From: an uncultured Rhodanobacteraceae bacterium
GTDB taxonomy: Bacteria > Pseudomonadota > Gammaproteobacteria > Xanthomonadales > Rhodanobacteraceae
Assembly (NCBI GenBank): GCA_913053815.1
Contig: CAJXGK010000022.1
Location: forward strand, 1-13,293
DNA: 13,293 bases
Direction of reading: 5' to 3'
Position numbers and translations under genes: made by a program
Shown here: one piece after another, positions 1 to 6,599 of the stretch
Numbering within the stretch: the first letter of the stretch is position 1
Layout: each line of letters starts with the position of its first letter
The notes under the pieces: model-generated
The model's database searches: none
Told to the model about the DNA's origin: nothing
The model's input: the letters and a program-made list of their open reading frames with translations, nothing else

Positions 1-520
1 TCGGCATCCCCATGTATTCGGTAATGTGCGTTATGCCGATGTAGAGGAACAAACTCGGGCCTGGCAGGCACTCAAAGCAGCAGAGCGCAGCGCCGGCGGT
101 CAGGCGGACCGCAGCCTTCTGGATGCGGTATCGCGCGGACTTCCCGAGTGGCGTCGAGCCATTGCTTTACAGAATCGTGCTGCCGAGGTTGGCTTCGATT
201 GGCCCGGCCCCGGCCCGGTACTCGAAAAACTGGACGAGGAAGTCCGTGAGCTGAACGCCGAGTTCGACACCGATCCCCCCATAACGGAGCGGGTGGAAGA
301 TGAATTGGGGGATCTGTTGTTCGTGGCGGCGAACCTCGCCCGGCATCTGCACATTGACCCAGCCCGTGCTTTGCGGCGGGCCAATGCTAAGTTCGAGCGA
401 CGTTTTCGCTGCATGGAAACCCACGCGCATGAGGCGGGTTGCGAGCTTGTCGAGCTGGATTTGGCTCAACAGGAAAATCTTTGGCAGCAGGCTAAAGATG
501 AGGAGCATGATGCTGATTAA
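1..520 (+). CDS. mazG: MazG nucleoside triphosphate pyrophosphohydrolase, 3' part
   Basis: The reading frame is open from the left edge (first full codon at 2), so only about the last 172 residues of a protein usually near 260-280 residues are present. The segment has the proteobacterial MazG layout: the inter-domain RHPHVFG-like stretch at the very start, a linker ending in a KAAER-like helix, then the second MazG domain with VGFDWP, the acidic helix EKLDEEVREL, the metal-binding ELGDLLF helix and the closing ARHL...ANAKFERRFR block. MazG hydrolyses (d)NTPs to NMPs and pyrophosphate in the cytosol and is linked to removal of abnormal nucleotides and to ppGpp control in E. coli. The second domain keeps the EExxD/ExxD acidic residues that are catalytic in characterised family members. 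A GTG at 26 is internal to the conserved region and is not the start. Its TAA stop overlaps the stop of the convergent HDOD gene. Identification is firm. Confidence 0.95.
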   Translation, partial: RHPHVFGNVRYADVEEQTRAWQALKAAERSAGGQADRSLLDAVSRGLPEWRRAIALQNRAAEVGFDWPGPGPVLEKLDEEVRELNAEFDTDPPITERVEDELGDLLFVAANLARHLHIDPARALRRANAKFERRFRCMETHAHEAGCELVELDLAQQENLWQQAKDEEHDAD

Positions 521-1470
521 TCGAGCGTTCTCATATCGAGTTTGAGCAAATCATGGTAAGCCCGTATGCAGTCTGGACCAAATGATCCGATACTCGCGAA
601 GGTTCGTTCAGGGGTGTGTGAGTGGACTCGCCCGAAACGGACCAGTAAATCGAATTTGCTGGTGTAATCGGCGGCCGCCAATGCTACCAGGATCGGAGAG
701 GTCTCATTACCACTGCGGATGTGGTGTAGCGATGAAAGTACCTCAAGCGTTGCTGCCGGCAACGTCCAGTGGTTCATGGCTAGGGTACGCAAACGATGGT
801 TTTTCTCGTGGAGCTGGTGTAAAAAATCGCTGGATTGTGGATGTAGATGCCGGCTAGCCACCTCGTTCATGCGGCGCAAAGCTACTAATAATCCAATGTC
901 ATGCATCATGGCAGCGAGGAAGGCCGCAAAATTTCCGGCCCCACTCGGAGCCAGCCGGGTCGCAACGTACGCACGTCGCTGGGCTAAATTCCATAATTGT
1001 TGTGCCGCTCGACGGGCGTGTTCATCATCCGGTTGCAGGAATACCGGATGCAGAGCAGTCTGAGCGGCCAGTCGCCTGAGACCATCCAGACCGAGCATGA
1101 CCACCGCTTGGTCGAGGTTTTCGATAGGTCGCTGTGGTGCTATATACACGCTGTTGGCAAGGCGGATGGTGTCGCCGAGTAAGCCGGGGTCACGGGCAAT
1201 AGCTTGAACGATAGCAGTCGTGGAACTCTCTTTGCGTCCCAGCATTGCCAGCAATTCGATCACCGCTTGGGGTAGTAGTGGCAGTTGATTTACCACCTCT
1301 TCACCGCTGTCGAGGCTTTGCAGCCATGCAAACAAGGCGTGATCTACCGCAGTCGGCTCGGTGACTGCGGACAGGTGCCAGCGAAACAGCCAGCGATAGA
1401 AACGGTGCTCCAACGCATCGGCATAGCTGTAGAAAATGTGATTCGATGACGGTTTGTTAGGTGTTGGCAT
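517..1470 (-). CDS. HDOD domain protein, putative signalling output
   Basis: This is a 317-residue protein when started at the ATG at 1470. The open frame extends to a TTG at 1515, but ATG is preferred because a possible -10 box (TACAAT, minus strand 1522-1517) would place the transcript start beyond that TTG. No good Shine-Dalgarno is visible before either start. After an N-terminal segment of about 60 residues, an HDOD domain runs from roughly residue 62 to 260: NQLPLLPQAV, the helix with RDPGLLGDTIRLANS, then LDQAVVMLGLDGLRRLA, and one HD pair in AAMMHDIGLLV (H190, D191). HDOD domains resemble HD phosphohydrolases but usually lack a full set of metal ligands and act as regulatory or scaffolding modules in signalling, motility and stress response. 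No receiver, GGDEF or EAL domain is fused here, so the partner is unknown. It is convergent with mazG, with a 3-base stop-codon overlap. Family is confident; specific function is not. Confidence 0.88.
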   Translation of the reverse strand: MPTPNKPSSNHIFYSYADALEHRFYRWLFRWHLSAVTEPTAVDHALFAWLQSLDSGEEVVNQLPLLPQAVIELLAMLGRKESSTTAIVQAIARDPGLLGDTIRLANSVYIAPQRPIENLDQAVVMLGLDGLRRLAAQTALHPVFLQPDDEHARRAAQQLWNLAQRRAYVATRLAPSGAGNFAAFLAAMMHDIGLLVALRRMNEVASRHLHPQSSDFLHQLHEKNHRLRTLAMNHWTLPAATLEVLSSLHHIRSGNETSPILVALAAADYTSKFDLLVRFGRVHSHTPERTFASIGSFGPDCIRAYHDLLKLDMRTLD

Positions 1471-1516
1471 CGTACGCAGCTTGGGAGGTGGGTTCGAACC
1501 GGTTGTCTCGAGCAAA

Positions 1517-1522
1517 ATTGTA
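1517..1522 (-). promoter_or_regulatory. Possible -10 box for the HDOD gene
   Basis: TACAAT on the minus strand matches the sigma-70 -10 consensus at five of six positions and lies about 47 bases upstream of the ATG at 1470. No convincing -35 hexamer was found at 16-18 bases, so this is only suggestive. Confidence 0.2.
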
Positions 1523-1975
1523 TTGCCGACTATGATCGGCTTGGCTAACCATATCTTGAGCCGTTGAGGATAAAAAGAGGTTGACCATCCTGGTCTGCCT
1601 ATGAAAGCAAAGGAGATATAGTCCCCAGGTCATGCAACCCTTATGTAATAACGTACCGCAAGCAACCTGCTTGACTGCTCAGGTTGTTGCGGCGGCACCC
1701 TGCCGTGCACTGAAAGCGTGGGTCGGGCCAGGTGGATACCGAGCAGACTGACCCTGAGTGTCAGGAGCCTCTATTTGCCGGGTTGTTCACGTTCGCGAGT
1801 AGATCCCGCCTATCCTTGCTGCGGAGGGACCGTGATATCTGATCGTTATCGCGCCAGCGTATTTGCTGGATAATGTTCAGCCACTGTTCACCGGCATACC
1901 TATTCCTAGACGGACGACCGAGGGAGTAACTGGGCCAGCATAGAGACGGTGCCTTCTTTAGGATCACGACCTTGT

Positions 1976-1986
1976 TGCGTGACGCA
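1976..1986. promoter_or_regulatory. Short perfect palindrome upstream of the asparaginase gene
   Basis: TGCGT-G-ACGCA is an 11-base perfect palindrome ending 35 bases before the ATG at 2022, a position suitable for an operator. It is short enough to be chance, and no regulator gene lies next to it. Confidence 0.2.
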
Positions 1987-2021
1987 TTTCAGCTCTTTTT
2001 GATAAGGTAGAGAATCAGTTC

Positions 2022-2969
2022 ATGATGACTTGCCATGGCCCGGTTTTGCTGATCCACGGAGGTGCTGGGGTGATCCAGACCGACCTTCATCAGGATCGAC
2101 GAGCTACGATCTGTAAGGCCTTGAGTCGGGCTTTGCGTGAAGGCTATGCCATTCTGCAGAAAGATGGTGCGGCACTCGATGCCGTTACGGCAGCCGTTGT
2201 GGTGCTCGAAGATGCCCCCTGCTTCAATGCTGGCAAGGGAGCCGTATTTACCCATGATGGCCATAACGAGCTGGATGCGGCGGTTATGCGAGGGGTTGAC
2301 CGAGCTGCTGCGGCGATAGCTGGGGTCCGTTCGGTGCGTAATCCGGTGCTACTGGCGCGTGCGGTACTGGAACATTCACCCCACGTGATGCTGCTGGGTG
2401 AGGGGGCTGAAGCTTTTGCCGCACACCGCGGTCTGCAGCAGGTTGAGCCCACCTATTTTCATACCGAGGCACGTTGGCAACAGTTGCAGCGGGCATTACA
2501 AAATGGACCACAATCAGCGGTGGGGATTTCTGACCCGGAATGTGCTTATTTTGGAACGGTCGGAGCGGTGGCCCTGGATAGGCATGGTGAACTTGCTGTG
2601 GCGACGTCTACAGGAGGTATGACCGATAAACGCTGGGGCAGGGTGGGTGATTCGCCAATTATTGGTGCCGGAACCTATGCCGATGCCCATTGTGCGGTAT
2701 CGGCTACGGGCTGGGGTGAGTATTACATTCGTAGTGTCGCGGCTCATGCGATATGCGTGCGGGTGGCGGCCGGACAGTCTGTGGAAGCAGCGGCCACGGC
2801 GGTTATCAACCAAGAAATCCCGGCCATGGGGGGCAGCGGTGGAGCTATCGTCCTTGGCGTGGATGGATCTTATGCCCTGCCTTTCAATACCGAGGGCATG
2901 TATCGTGCTTGGGTAAGCGGTACGGGGGCGCCGCATGTGGCGATTGGTAATGACGAGGAAAAACTGTGA
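2022..2969 (+). CDS. iaaA: Isoaspartyl peptidase / L-asparaginase (Ntn hydrolase)
   Basis: The 315-residue product has the length and layout of the E. coli IaaA / plant-type asparaginase family. The precursor cleaves itself before a threonine to give alpha and beta chains, and that threonine becomes the N-terminal nucleophile. The hallmark GTVGAVALD lies at residues 178-186, placing the expected nucleophile at Thr179, the same number as in E. coli IaaA. STGGMT (196-201), RVGD (207-210) and TG at 230-231 supply the expected substrate-binding positions. The N-terminal part holds the family's IHGGAG and FNAGKGAVF blocks. The enzyme removes isoaspartyl residues from damaged di- and tripeptides and hydrolyses L-asparagine in the cytosol. 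Two adjacent ATGs (2022, 2025) follow an AAGGTAGAGA stretch that can serve as ribosome site. Its stop overlaps the start of the next gene by four bases. Plain asparaginase, isoaspartyl peptidase and glycosylasparaginase activities cannot be separated from sequence alone. Confidence 0.93.
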   Translation: MMTCHGPVLLIHGGAGVIQTDLHQDRRATICKALSRALREGYAILQKDGAALDAVTAAVVVLEDAPCFNAGKGAVFTHDGHNELDAAVMRGVDRAAAAIAGVRSVRNPVLLARAVLEHSPHVMLLGEGAEAFAAHRGLQQVEPTYFHTEARWQQLQRALQNGPQSAVGISDPECAYFGTVGAVALDRHGELAVATSTGGMTDKRWGRVGDSPIIGAGTYADAHCAVSATGWGEYYIRSVAAHAICVRVAAGQSVEAAATAVINQEIPAMGGSGGAIVLGVDGSYALPFNTEGMYRAWVSGTGAPHVAIGNDEEKL

Positions 2970-3955
2970 CCGATCATCAGAATAAGTCAGTAAGCGCTGC
3001 CGACGCGGGCCGGATCAATGTGAAGGCTGAGTATGGCATTGTTGCCATCGATACTGGGTTTATTCGACCGGGCTTCGATGCCAGTCACCTGATTGTTGAG
3101 AACGGCCATGCGGCGTTTGTCGATGCGGGTCTAAATAGCTCGGTTCCGGCCCTGCTTGATGGTTTGCAACGAAGCGGCCTTGAGCGGGAAGCAGTGGACT
3201 GGCTGATCCTCACCCATGTGCACCTGGATCATGCCGGGGGTGCCGGGCGCCTATTGGCTGAGTTGCCGCGGGCGCAGGTTTGGATGCATCCGCGGGGGGT
3301 ACGCCATATGGTCAATCCCAGCGCACTGATGGCCGGCGCCGCAGCGGTCTATGGTATTGAGGAGGTACGCAAGACCTACGGTGAACTAGTGCCTATCCCT
3401 TCCGAACGTATTCTTGCAGCTCACGATGGCGATGTGATCGAGCTTGCCGGCCGGCCATTCCTGGCCCTGGATACACCCGGTCATGCCCGCCACCACATCT
3501 GCATCCGGGATGAAGCCAGCAACAGTTTTTTTGCCGGCGATACCTTCGGACTTTCTTATCGCGAATTTGATACCCCGCAGGGGCCGTGGGCCATGCCGAC
3601 CACCACCCCGATCCAGTTTGATCCGGAGGCGTTGTGCCGCTCGATTGAACGCATGCTGGCGTATGCCCCTGCAAGCATGTACCTGACCCACTACAGCCGG
3701 ATCGGCGAGGTGCCGCGCGTCGCCTCGGAACTGTTGCGACAAATCAGCGATCTCGCCCGCATCGCCCGTGAACTGCAGGCAGCACCCCAGCGCCACCAAC
3801 GACTTTGCGGCGAGCTTCACCGCTATTTCCTGGGACGCCTCAGAGCTCACGGATGTACCCTGAGTGAGGCCCGGATCAACCCGTTATTGGCCATGGATAT
3901 TGAGCTAAACGCGCAGGGTCTGGGAGTCTGGTTGGATCGCTCCGCCAAGTCCTGA
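2966..3955 (+). CDS. Metallo-beta-lactamase-fold hydrolase, substrate unknown
   Basis: This 329-residue protein starts at GTG 2966, which overlaps the TGA of the asparaginase gene (GTGA), with GAGGAA placed as ribosome site inside the upstream gene. All ligands of a two-metal site are visible: HVHLDH at 84-89, TPGH with H173, GD with D192, and H242 in LTHYS. The first 210 residues form the usual MBL core (VDAG at 52-55 before the first metal motif). A C-terminal extension of about 110 residues, mostly helical by composition and ending in a GLGVWLDR segment, distinguishes it from short glyoxalase II enzymes. Such proteins hydrolyse thioesters, esters, lactones or phosphodiesters; nothing here points to one substrate. 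Overlap with the asparaginase implies co-transcription and translational coupling, so a role in the same peptide or amino-acid catabolism is possible but inferred. Family call is firm; function is open. Confidence 0.9.
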   Translation: MTDHQNKSVSAADAGRINVKAEYGIVAIDTGFIRPGFDASHLIVENGHAAFVDAGLNSSVPALLDGLQRSGLEREAVDWLILTHVHLDHAGGAGRLLAELPRAQVWMHPRGVRHMVNPSALMAGAAAVYGIEEVRKTYGELVPIPSERILAAHDGDVIELAGRPFLALDTPGHARHHICIRDEASNSFFAGDTFGLSYREFDTPQGPWAMPTTTPIQFDPEALCRSIERMLAYAPASMYLTHYSRIGEVPRVASELLRQISDLARIARELQAAPQRHQRLCGELHRYFLGRLRAHGCTLSEARINPLLAMDIELNAQGLGVWLDRSAKS

Positions 3956-4198
3956 TTCAAGCGGTCGAGCAGGCCTGATGGTGCCGGCGACTTTGTGATG
4001 AGCGCTGTGGGTCTGGATGACATCAACTCGCTCCACTTTGCTGTGATCAGTACCCTGTACTTAGCGCTCTGTGGTTGGAGTATGCCCCCGCAGGCAAGTC
4101 CTAAAATGAGTCACGCTTGCAATGAGATGAGCTTCGCTAAGACTGGCAGAAAGTCCTGGCTGGGTCAGATAACCTGGGACCGTGATCCCCGGGTCCGT
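3956..4198. other. Convergent intergenic region
   Basis: This stretch of 243 bases lies between the 3' ends of the MBL gene (+) and the SDR gene (-). A 76-codon plus-strand frame beginning at 3995 runs into the SDR gene and has no recognisable domain or ribosome site. The only structure I see is the hairpin listed at 4172-4194. Confidence 0.5.
4172..4194. terminator. Possible weak terminator hairpin between convergent genes
   Basis: ACCTGGGA pairs with TCCCCGGGT across the six-base loop CCGTGA, with one G-T pair and one bulged C. It begins four bases past the SDR stop on the minus strand and lies between converging genes. Neither side has a U-tract (the minus-strand exit reads TTATCTG), so it may be a weak or Rho-assisted terminator. 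Confidence 0.3.
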
Positions 4199-4987
4199 TC
4201 AGCCTTGTTGCTTGGGCTGGCTTAGCCAGGCCACTATTCGGGTGATCCAGCGACGCGGAGTAAAGCGTACGCTTGCTACGAGCAAGCGGTTGAAGATACC
4301 TGGAATGACGACTCGCTTACCCTTGCACATTGCGCGGTAGCCCGCTTCGGCCACTTCCTGGGCGTCCATTCCCGGCAAACGCAGAAGACCGGAATGTTCC
4401 ATGTTAGCGGCATGCTGGAAACCTGATCGGGTCAGGCCTGGACACAATGCGGTGACCTGTATCCCCTCGGGAGCCAGCTCTTCGGCGATCGCCTCACTGA
4501 AGGAGAGTACATAGGCCTTGCTGGCGTAATAAACAGCCATAAAAGGACCCGGTTCGAAGGCTGCGGTCGATGCTACGTTGAGGATATGGCCCTTGCTTTT
4601 CCGCAGATCCGGTAGAAACGATTTGGTCAGCTCCGTGAGTGCCAGCACGTTGAGCTGCAATAGGGTTCGCTCGTGGTTCAGCGGCGTATCGACAAACATG
4701 CCATAGCTACCGACTCCGGCATTGTTGACGAGCACATTAAGGTGCATACCGTGCTCACGAGTCGTAGTGACCACGGTTTCTACCGCATCGGAGCGCGACA
4801 GGTCCACGCTGATGGGTAGCACCCGGATGGCGTATTTCTGGGTCCAGTCGTGGGTAAGTCGGGCCAATACCTCGGTGCTGCGCGCGACCAGAACCAGATC
4901 GTAGCCGTCCCGGGCCAGCAACTCCGCCAAATGCAGGCCGATACCGCTGGTTGGGCCGGTAATCAAGGCAACGGGACGTTTAGACAT
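4199..4987 (-). CDS. Short-chain dehydrogenase/reductase (SDR family)
   Basis: A classical SDR of 262 residues. The start chosen is the ATG at 4987 because AGGGAGAA lies seven bases before it and because the glycine-rich loop then falls at the usual place; the open frame extends 16 codons further to 5035. Visible motifs: TGPTSGIG at 10-17 (Rossmann dinucleotide loop), LVLVARS ending the second strand with Arg36, which favours NADP(H), NNAG at 88-91, the catalytic Ser140 in NVAS, and Tyr153/Lys157 in YYASK. PG at 183-184 fits the usual PG motif after the sixth strand. The C-terminal arginine/tryptophan-rich tail resembles the DltE/YqjQ-like group of SDRs (COG0300), whose substrates are mostly unknown. 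It is a cytosolic oxidoreductase of an alcohol/carbonyl pair; the substrate cannot be read from sequence. It stands alone, downstream of the inverted-repeat element and aroA on the same strand. Confidence 0.92.
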   Translation of the reverse strand: MSKRPVALITGPTSGIGLHLAELLARDGYDLVLVARSTEVLARLTHDWTQKYAIRVLPISVDLSRSDAVETVVTTTREHGMHLNVLVNNAGVGSYGMFVDTPLNHERTLLQLNVLALTELTKSFLPDLRKSKGHILNVASTAAFEPGPFMAVYYASKAYVLSFSEAIAEELAPEGIQVTALCPGLTRSGFQHAANMEHSGLLRLPGMDAQEVAEAGYRAMCKGKRVVIPGIFNRLLVASVRFTPRRWITRIVAWLSQPKQQG

Positions 4988-5102
4988 AGTTATTCTCCCT
5001 ACGTAGGCAAGAGGGTAGTTACATCGTGATCTCAAGCCTGTAGCCCATTACGTTTCGGGTCAAGTACATGAGGCACAGAGTACCCAGTACAGCGTGTCGG
5101 AA

Positions 5103-5249
5103 CTACCGGGTGATGGCTTCGTCCAGGAACCTGTCGGACTTGGGAAGCATCGACTGCGGCGGTAGAAATCGGTTCATTTTTCGCTCTTTATCATCAAATA
5201 GAACCCCTATTCGCCTCACAAGATCAAAAAACTGGTCTCGATTTTTCAT
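5103..5249 (-). CDS. Hypothetical 48-residue ORF overlapping an inverted repeat
   Basis: An ATG at 5249 preceded by GAGGCGG opens a frame of 48 codons ending in TAG at 5103-5105. The product is charged, begins MKNRDQFFDLVRR and has a central DDKERKMNRF segment; it has no membrane segment or signal peptide. Residues 36-40 (PKSDR) are encoded by the left arm of the inverted repeat listed nearby, and the right arm lies 16 bases upstream of the start. I do not recognise the family. It may be a small gene of its own, a remnant of a larger gene, or chance coding inside a mobile repeat. It lies on the same strand as aroA and the SDR gene. Confidence 0.3.
   Translation of the reverse strand: MKNRDQFFDLVRRIGVLFDDKERKMNRFLPPQSMLPKSDRFLDEAITR
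5132..5144 (+). repeat. Left arm of 13-bp perfect inverted repeat
   Basis: TGTCGGACTTGGG here is the exact reverse complement of 5266-5278. The two arms enclose 121 bases, giving a 147-base unit. Outside the arms the similarity is weaker (CC/GC bases). No clear target-site duplication flanks the pair. It could be a short non-autonomous element (MITE/REP-like) or the remains of an insertion sequence. Confidence 0.6.
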
Positions 5250-5265
5250 CCGCCTCGCTACGCCC

Positions 5266-5278
5266 CCCAAGTCCGACA
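5266..5278 (-). repeat. Right arm of 13-bp perfect inverted repeat
   Basis: CCCAAGTCCGACA is the exact reverse complement of 5132-5144. It begins 10 bases beyond the aroA stop codon on the minus strand, so a transcript from aroA would carry this arm immediately and could pair with the other arm 121 bases later. Confidence 0.6.
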
Positions 5279-5288
5279 AGCCCCTAGG

Positions 5289-6599
5289 TTAGGAATGACT
5301 TAGGTTAAAACCTGCTTGACGCATCAGTGGTACGAATCTGGGAAACGAGGTGTCAACGTTGCTGCAATCACGGATCAGAACCGTGTCATCGGCTACCTGG
5401 CCGGCTACAGCAAAGGCCATGGCGCAACGATGGTCGGCATGACTGTCCACCTCGCCACCATGAATCAGGCCGCCCTCAATACATGCCCCATCCGGGCGTT
5501 CCTCAATATCCACGCCAAGCTTGCGCAACCCTGTTGCCATGACGGCGATGCGATCGGACTCTTTCACCCGCAGTTCCCTGGCCCCCTGAATACGGGTACG
5601 GCCCTGCGCTAAGGCCGCCGCAACAAACAAGGCTGGAAACTCGTCAATCATGTCAGTAACCCAAGCCTCCGGAATATCAACACCCTGTAGCGGGGCATGA
5701 CGTACCTGCAAATCGGCCACCCTCTCACCACCCTGCTCGCGGGTGGGGCCTTCACGAATGTCTGCACCCATGGCCCGCAAAGCTTGCAGCAACCCGGTAC
5801 GCCGGGGATTCAGTCCTACATCGAGCAGGTGCAGCTCTGAACCCGGAATCACGCTACCCGCTATCAGCAAAAATGCTGCAGATGAAAAATCCGCTGGAAC
5901 CACGATATCCGTCGCTCGCAGGACATGGCCACCGGACAGCTGGGCATGTCCTGGGGAGAATTCAACCGGCCAACCGAAAGCTGCCAGCATCCGCTCGGTG
6001 TAATCGCGGGTCGGATGCATCTCGCACACTTCCGTGCTGCCCTGTGCATATAACCCGGCCAGAAGAATAGCGGATTTGACCTGTGCGCTAGCAATTTCGG
6101 GAGTCACGTAACAACCATTCAGATGGCTTCGGCGATGGATATGCAGCGGTGGCAAATCCCCATCCTGTGCATCAAACCCAGCACCCATTTGGCGCAGCGG
6201 TTCGAGCACTCGATGCATTGGCCTTTGCAGTAGCGAGCCATCACCCGTCAAAGTCGAATCAAAAGTCTGCCCTGCCAGCAACCCGGTCAGTAACCGCATA
6301 GCTGTACCCGCATTGCCACAATCAAGAGATCGATCTGGAGCACGCAGTCCATGCAGGCCGACCCCATGCACCAGCCGTTCGCCCCATGCTGGCGTCTCAA
6401 TCCGTACCCCAAGCTGCTCAAAGATCGTGGCGGTAGCCTGGGTATCCTTACCCTCAAGAAAGCCCGATACCCGTGAATGGCCTTCGGCCAACGCCGCCAG
6501 CATGATGGCCCGATGCGAGATCGACTTGTCTCCCGGTACCCGGACCCGCCCGTGCAGCGAGGTTCTGGTAGGGCTGCTCAACCAGTCCAACTCGGCCAT
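5289..6599 (-). CDS. aroA: 3-phosphoshikimate 1-carboxyvinyltransferase (EPSP synthase)
   Basis: This 436-residue enzyme joins shikimate-3-phosphate and phosphoenolpyruvate to give EPSP, the sixth step of the shikimate pathway, in the cytosol. The sequence shows PGDKSISHR at 22-30, GNAGTAMR at 95-102, RPMHR at 126-130, SAQVK at 171-175, the catalytic Asp in MIDE at 317-320, and RVKESDR at 344-350 with the catalytic Glu. RPMxR and SAQxK are typical of class II enzymes such as the Agrobacterium form, while GNAGTAMR matches the class I loop but is followed by LL rather than PL. The start ATG at 6599 overlaps the last base of the pheA TGA (TGATG), pointing to translational coupling. It is the last gene of the serC-pheA-aroA unit. 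In many gammaproteobacteria cmk and rpsA follow aroA; here an inverted-repeat element follows instead. Confidence 0.97.
   Translation of the reverse strand: MAELDWLSSPTRTSLHGRVRVPGDKSISHRAIMLAALAEGHSRVSGFLEGKDTQATATIFEQLGVRIETPAWGERLVHGVGLHGLRAPDRSLDCGNAGTAMRLLTGLLAGQTFDSTLTGDGSLLQRPMHRVLEPLRQMGAGFDAQDGDLPPLHIHRRSHLNGCYVTPEIASAQVKSAILLAGLYAQGSTEVCEMHPTRDYTERMLAAFGWPVEFSPGHAQLSGGHVLRATDIVVPADFSSAAFLLIAGSVIPGSELHLLDVGLNPRRTGLLQALRAMGADIREGPTREQGGERVADLQVRHAPLQGVDIPEAWVTDMIDEFPALFVAAALAQGRTRIQGARELRVKESDRIAVMATGLRKLGVDIEERPDGACIEGGLIHGGEVDSHADHRCAMAFAVAGQVADDTVLIRDCSNVDTSFPRFVPLMRQAGFNLSHS

Larger units (their letters stand above)
1471..2021. other. Gene-poor intergenic stretch of about 550 bases
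   Basis: This region separates the divergent HDOD (-) and asparaginase (+) genes and should hold both promoters. What can be seen: a perfect 5-bp stem with 6-base loop at 1525-1540 (GCCGA/TCGGC) in the HDOD leader; a small CCTGA/TCAGG stem at 1753-1765; a palindrome TGCGT-G-ACGCA at 1976-1986, 35 bases before the asparaginase start; and an isolated Shine-Dalgarno-like AGGAG at 1611-1615 with no well-spaced start codon after it. A 68-codon minus-strand frame (1967-1761, GTG start) has no family I recognise and no good ribosome site. No tRNA, T-tracted terminator or conserved structured RNA was recognised. It could be decayed coding sequence or a non-coding RNA locus; the sequence alone does not decide. 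Confidence 0.5.

Noticed and set aside
1490..1502. tRNA-like T-loop sequence GGTTCGAACC upstream of the HDOD gene
   Set aside because: The flanking bases do not form the five-pair T stem on either strand and no acceptor or anticodon arm is present; it is a chance palindrome around TTCGAA.
1632..1751. 39-codon plus-strand frame after an AGGAG
   Set aside because: The AGGAG is about 16 bases from the ATG, too far for a ribosome site, and the product has no recognisable features.
1761..1967. 68-codon minus-strand frame, considered as a transposase remnant
   Set aside because: GTG start without a ribosome site, no motif I can assign; a transposase origin was only an impression.
2514..2936. 140-codon minus-strand frame
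   Set aside because: Antisense to the beta-chain region of the asparaginase, whose catalytic motifs are intact.
3995..4225. 76-codon plus-strand frame after the MBL gene
   Set aside because: Runs into the end of the SDR gene on the opposite strand, no domain, no convincing ribosome site.
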